Origin: Lingula anatina
Lineage: Eukaryota > Brachiopoda > Lingulata > Lingulida > Lingulidae
DNA length: 64,000 nucleotides
Assembly (NCBI RefSeq): GCF_001039355.2
Contig: NW_019775069.1
Location: 441,381-505,380 of the forward strand
Reading direction: 5' to 3'
Part shown: positions 63,391 to 64,000 of the stretch, in pieces
Numbering within the stretch: position 1 is the first letter of the stretch
Layout: every line of letters starts with the position of its first letter
Notes under the pieces: model-generated
Told to the model about the DNA's origin: nothing
What the model saw: only the letters and a program-made list of their open reading frames with translations
The model's database searches: none
Made by a program: the position numbers and the translations under genes

Positions 63391-64000
63391 GTAATACATG
63401 TAGCTTCATTTACGCATACAATGCACAGGCCCCTTCTCCCTCTCTATTTCTCTCTCTCTCTCCCCCCGTGTGTGTGTATGTATGTATGGCGGTAGGGAGT
63501 TCAAACAAAACCCATTTTGGCCCGGAAAGGCCTGATAAGAGTCAAAATTTGATTAGTAGGACGTTGCATACCATTATCGTAAAAGGACCACTATTTCAGA
63601 GAAAAAATAAATGAGCCCCCTTGACATCATTAGTCATAAGCATATCTGTTATACCGGTAGATGTATAGTGTTACTGTATATCGTGTGACTCGAAAATATC
63701 ATTACTAATTTCAAAGTCTAATCACTTCAGTAGTTCACAAGCTTTTGAATTGGAATTCAGTACAGAGTTAACACGATTATTGGTTAACCTTGAAAACTTC
63801 AAGCTTTAGAGTTAAACAGTTTTGATATTGCCATACGCATTGACAAGTACGTGTCAAAAACTGTCAGACACGGGCACCTATCAGAAGTTACATGGCCAGG
63901 CATGGTATTTTTTACGAAAGATTGTGCCAAAACTACAAAAGTCATGAAATTTTCAGCATTTACTTTAAACGTTATTTTTTCATTTTTTGAATTCCCAAAT
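63391..64000 (+). other. Start of intron 2 of copy d
   Basis: Begins GTAATAC. It holds short CT and GT tracts near 63440-63480. No exon is recognised before the window ends. Confidence 0.5.

Overview
This window is nuclear DNA from an animal, not from a prokaryote. Every recognisable gene is split by GT-AG introns. The domains are metazoan (CUB and sushi/CCP modules on single phase-1 exons, the ANF-receptor ectodomain of receptor guanylate cyclases). The DNA is AT-rich, with many microsatellites and short inverted-repeat (MITE-like) elements. The gene set and the local tandem duplications fit a marine invertebrate (a mollusc or other lophotrochozoan, or an invertebrate deuterostome such as a lancelet). 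I cannot decide which from sequence alone. Exon models were built by hand from splice sites, frame and paralogue comparison. For the complete models the exon lengths sum to whole codons.

Layout: (1) 1-7.2 kb, minus strand: two tandem paralogues of a secreted protein made of four copies of a roughly 100-135 residue Trp-rich module that I do not recognise. Copy 2 is complete (5 exons, 516 aa). Copy 1 runs off the left edge. (2) 10.1-22.5 kb, plus strand: three tandem two-exon genes for type II membrane proteins with a DUF1647-like, glycosyltransferase-like domain. (3) 23.4-35.8 kb, minus strand: one 15-exon gene for a type I receptor-like protein, signal peptide - 3 CUB - 8 CCP - TM - 185-residue tail (1164 aa). 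(4) 38.0-45.2 kb, plus strand: a 12-exon gene for a fungal-type (TAKA-amylase-like) alpha-amylase with a signal peptide and a C-terminal membrane anchor. (5) 48.0-63.4 kb, plus strand: four tandem signal-peptide-plus-ANF-receptor exons, all ending in the same splice phase. Only the last is followed by a visible second exon. This looks like either an alternative-first-exon cluster or an array of exon-only duplicates.

The genes do not form an obvious pathway. Common themes are cell-surface or secreted products and recent local duplication. The duplicated blocks give natural filled/empty site pairs for two MITE insertions. They also include one pair about 99% identical that sits next to an N after a G run, so allelic mis-assembly must be considered there.
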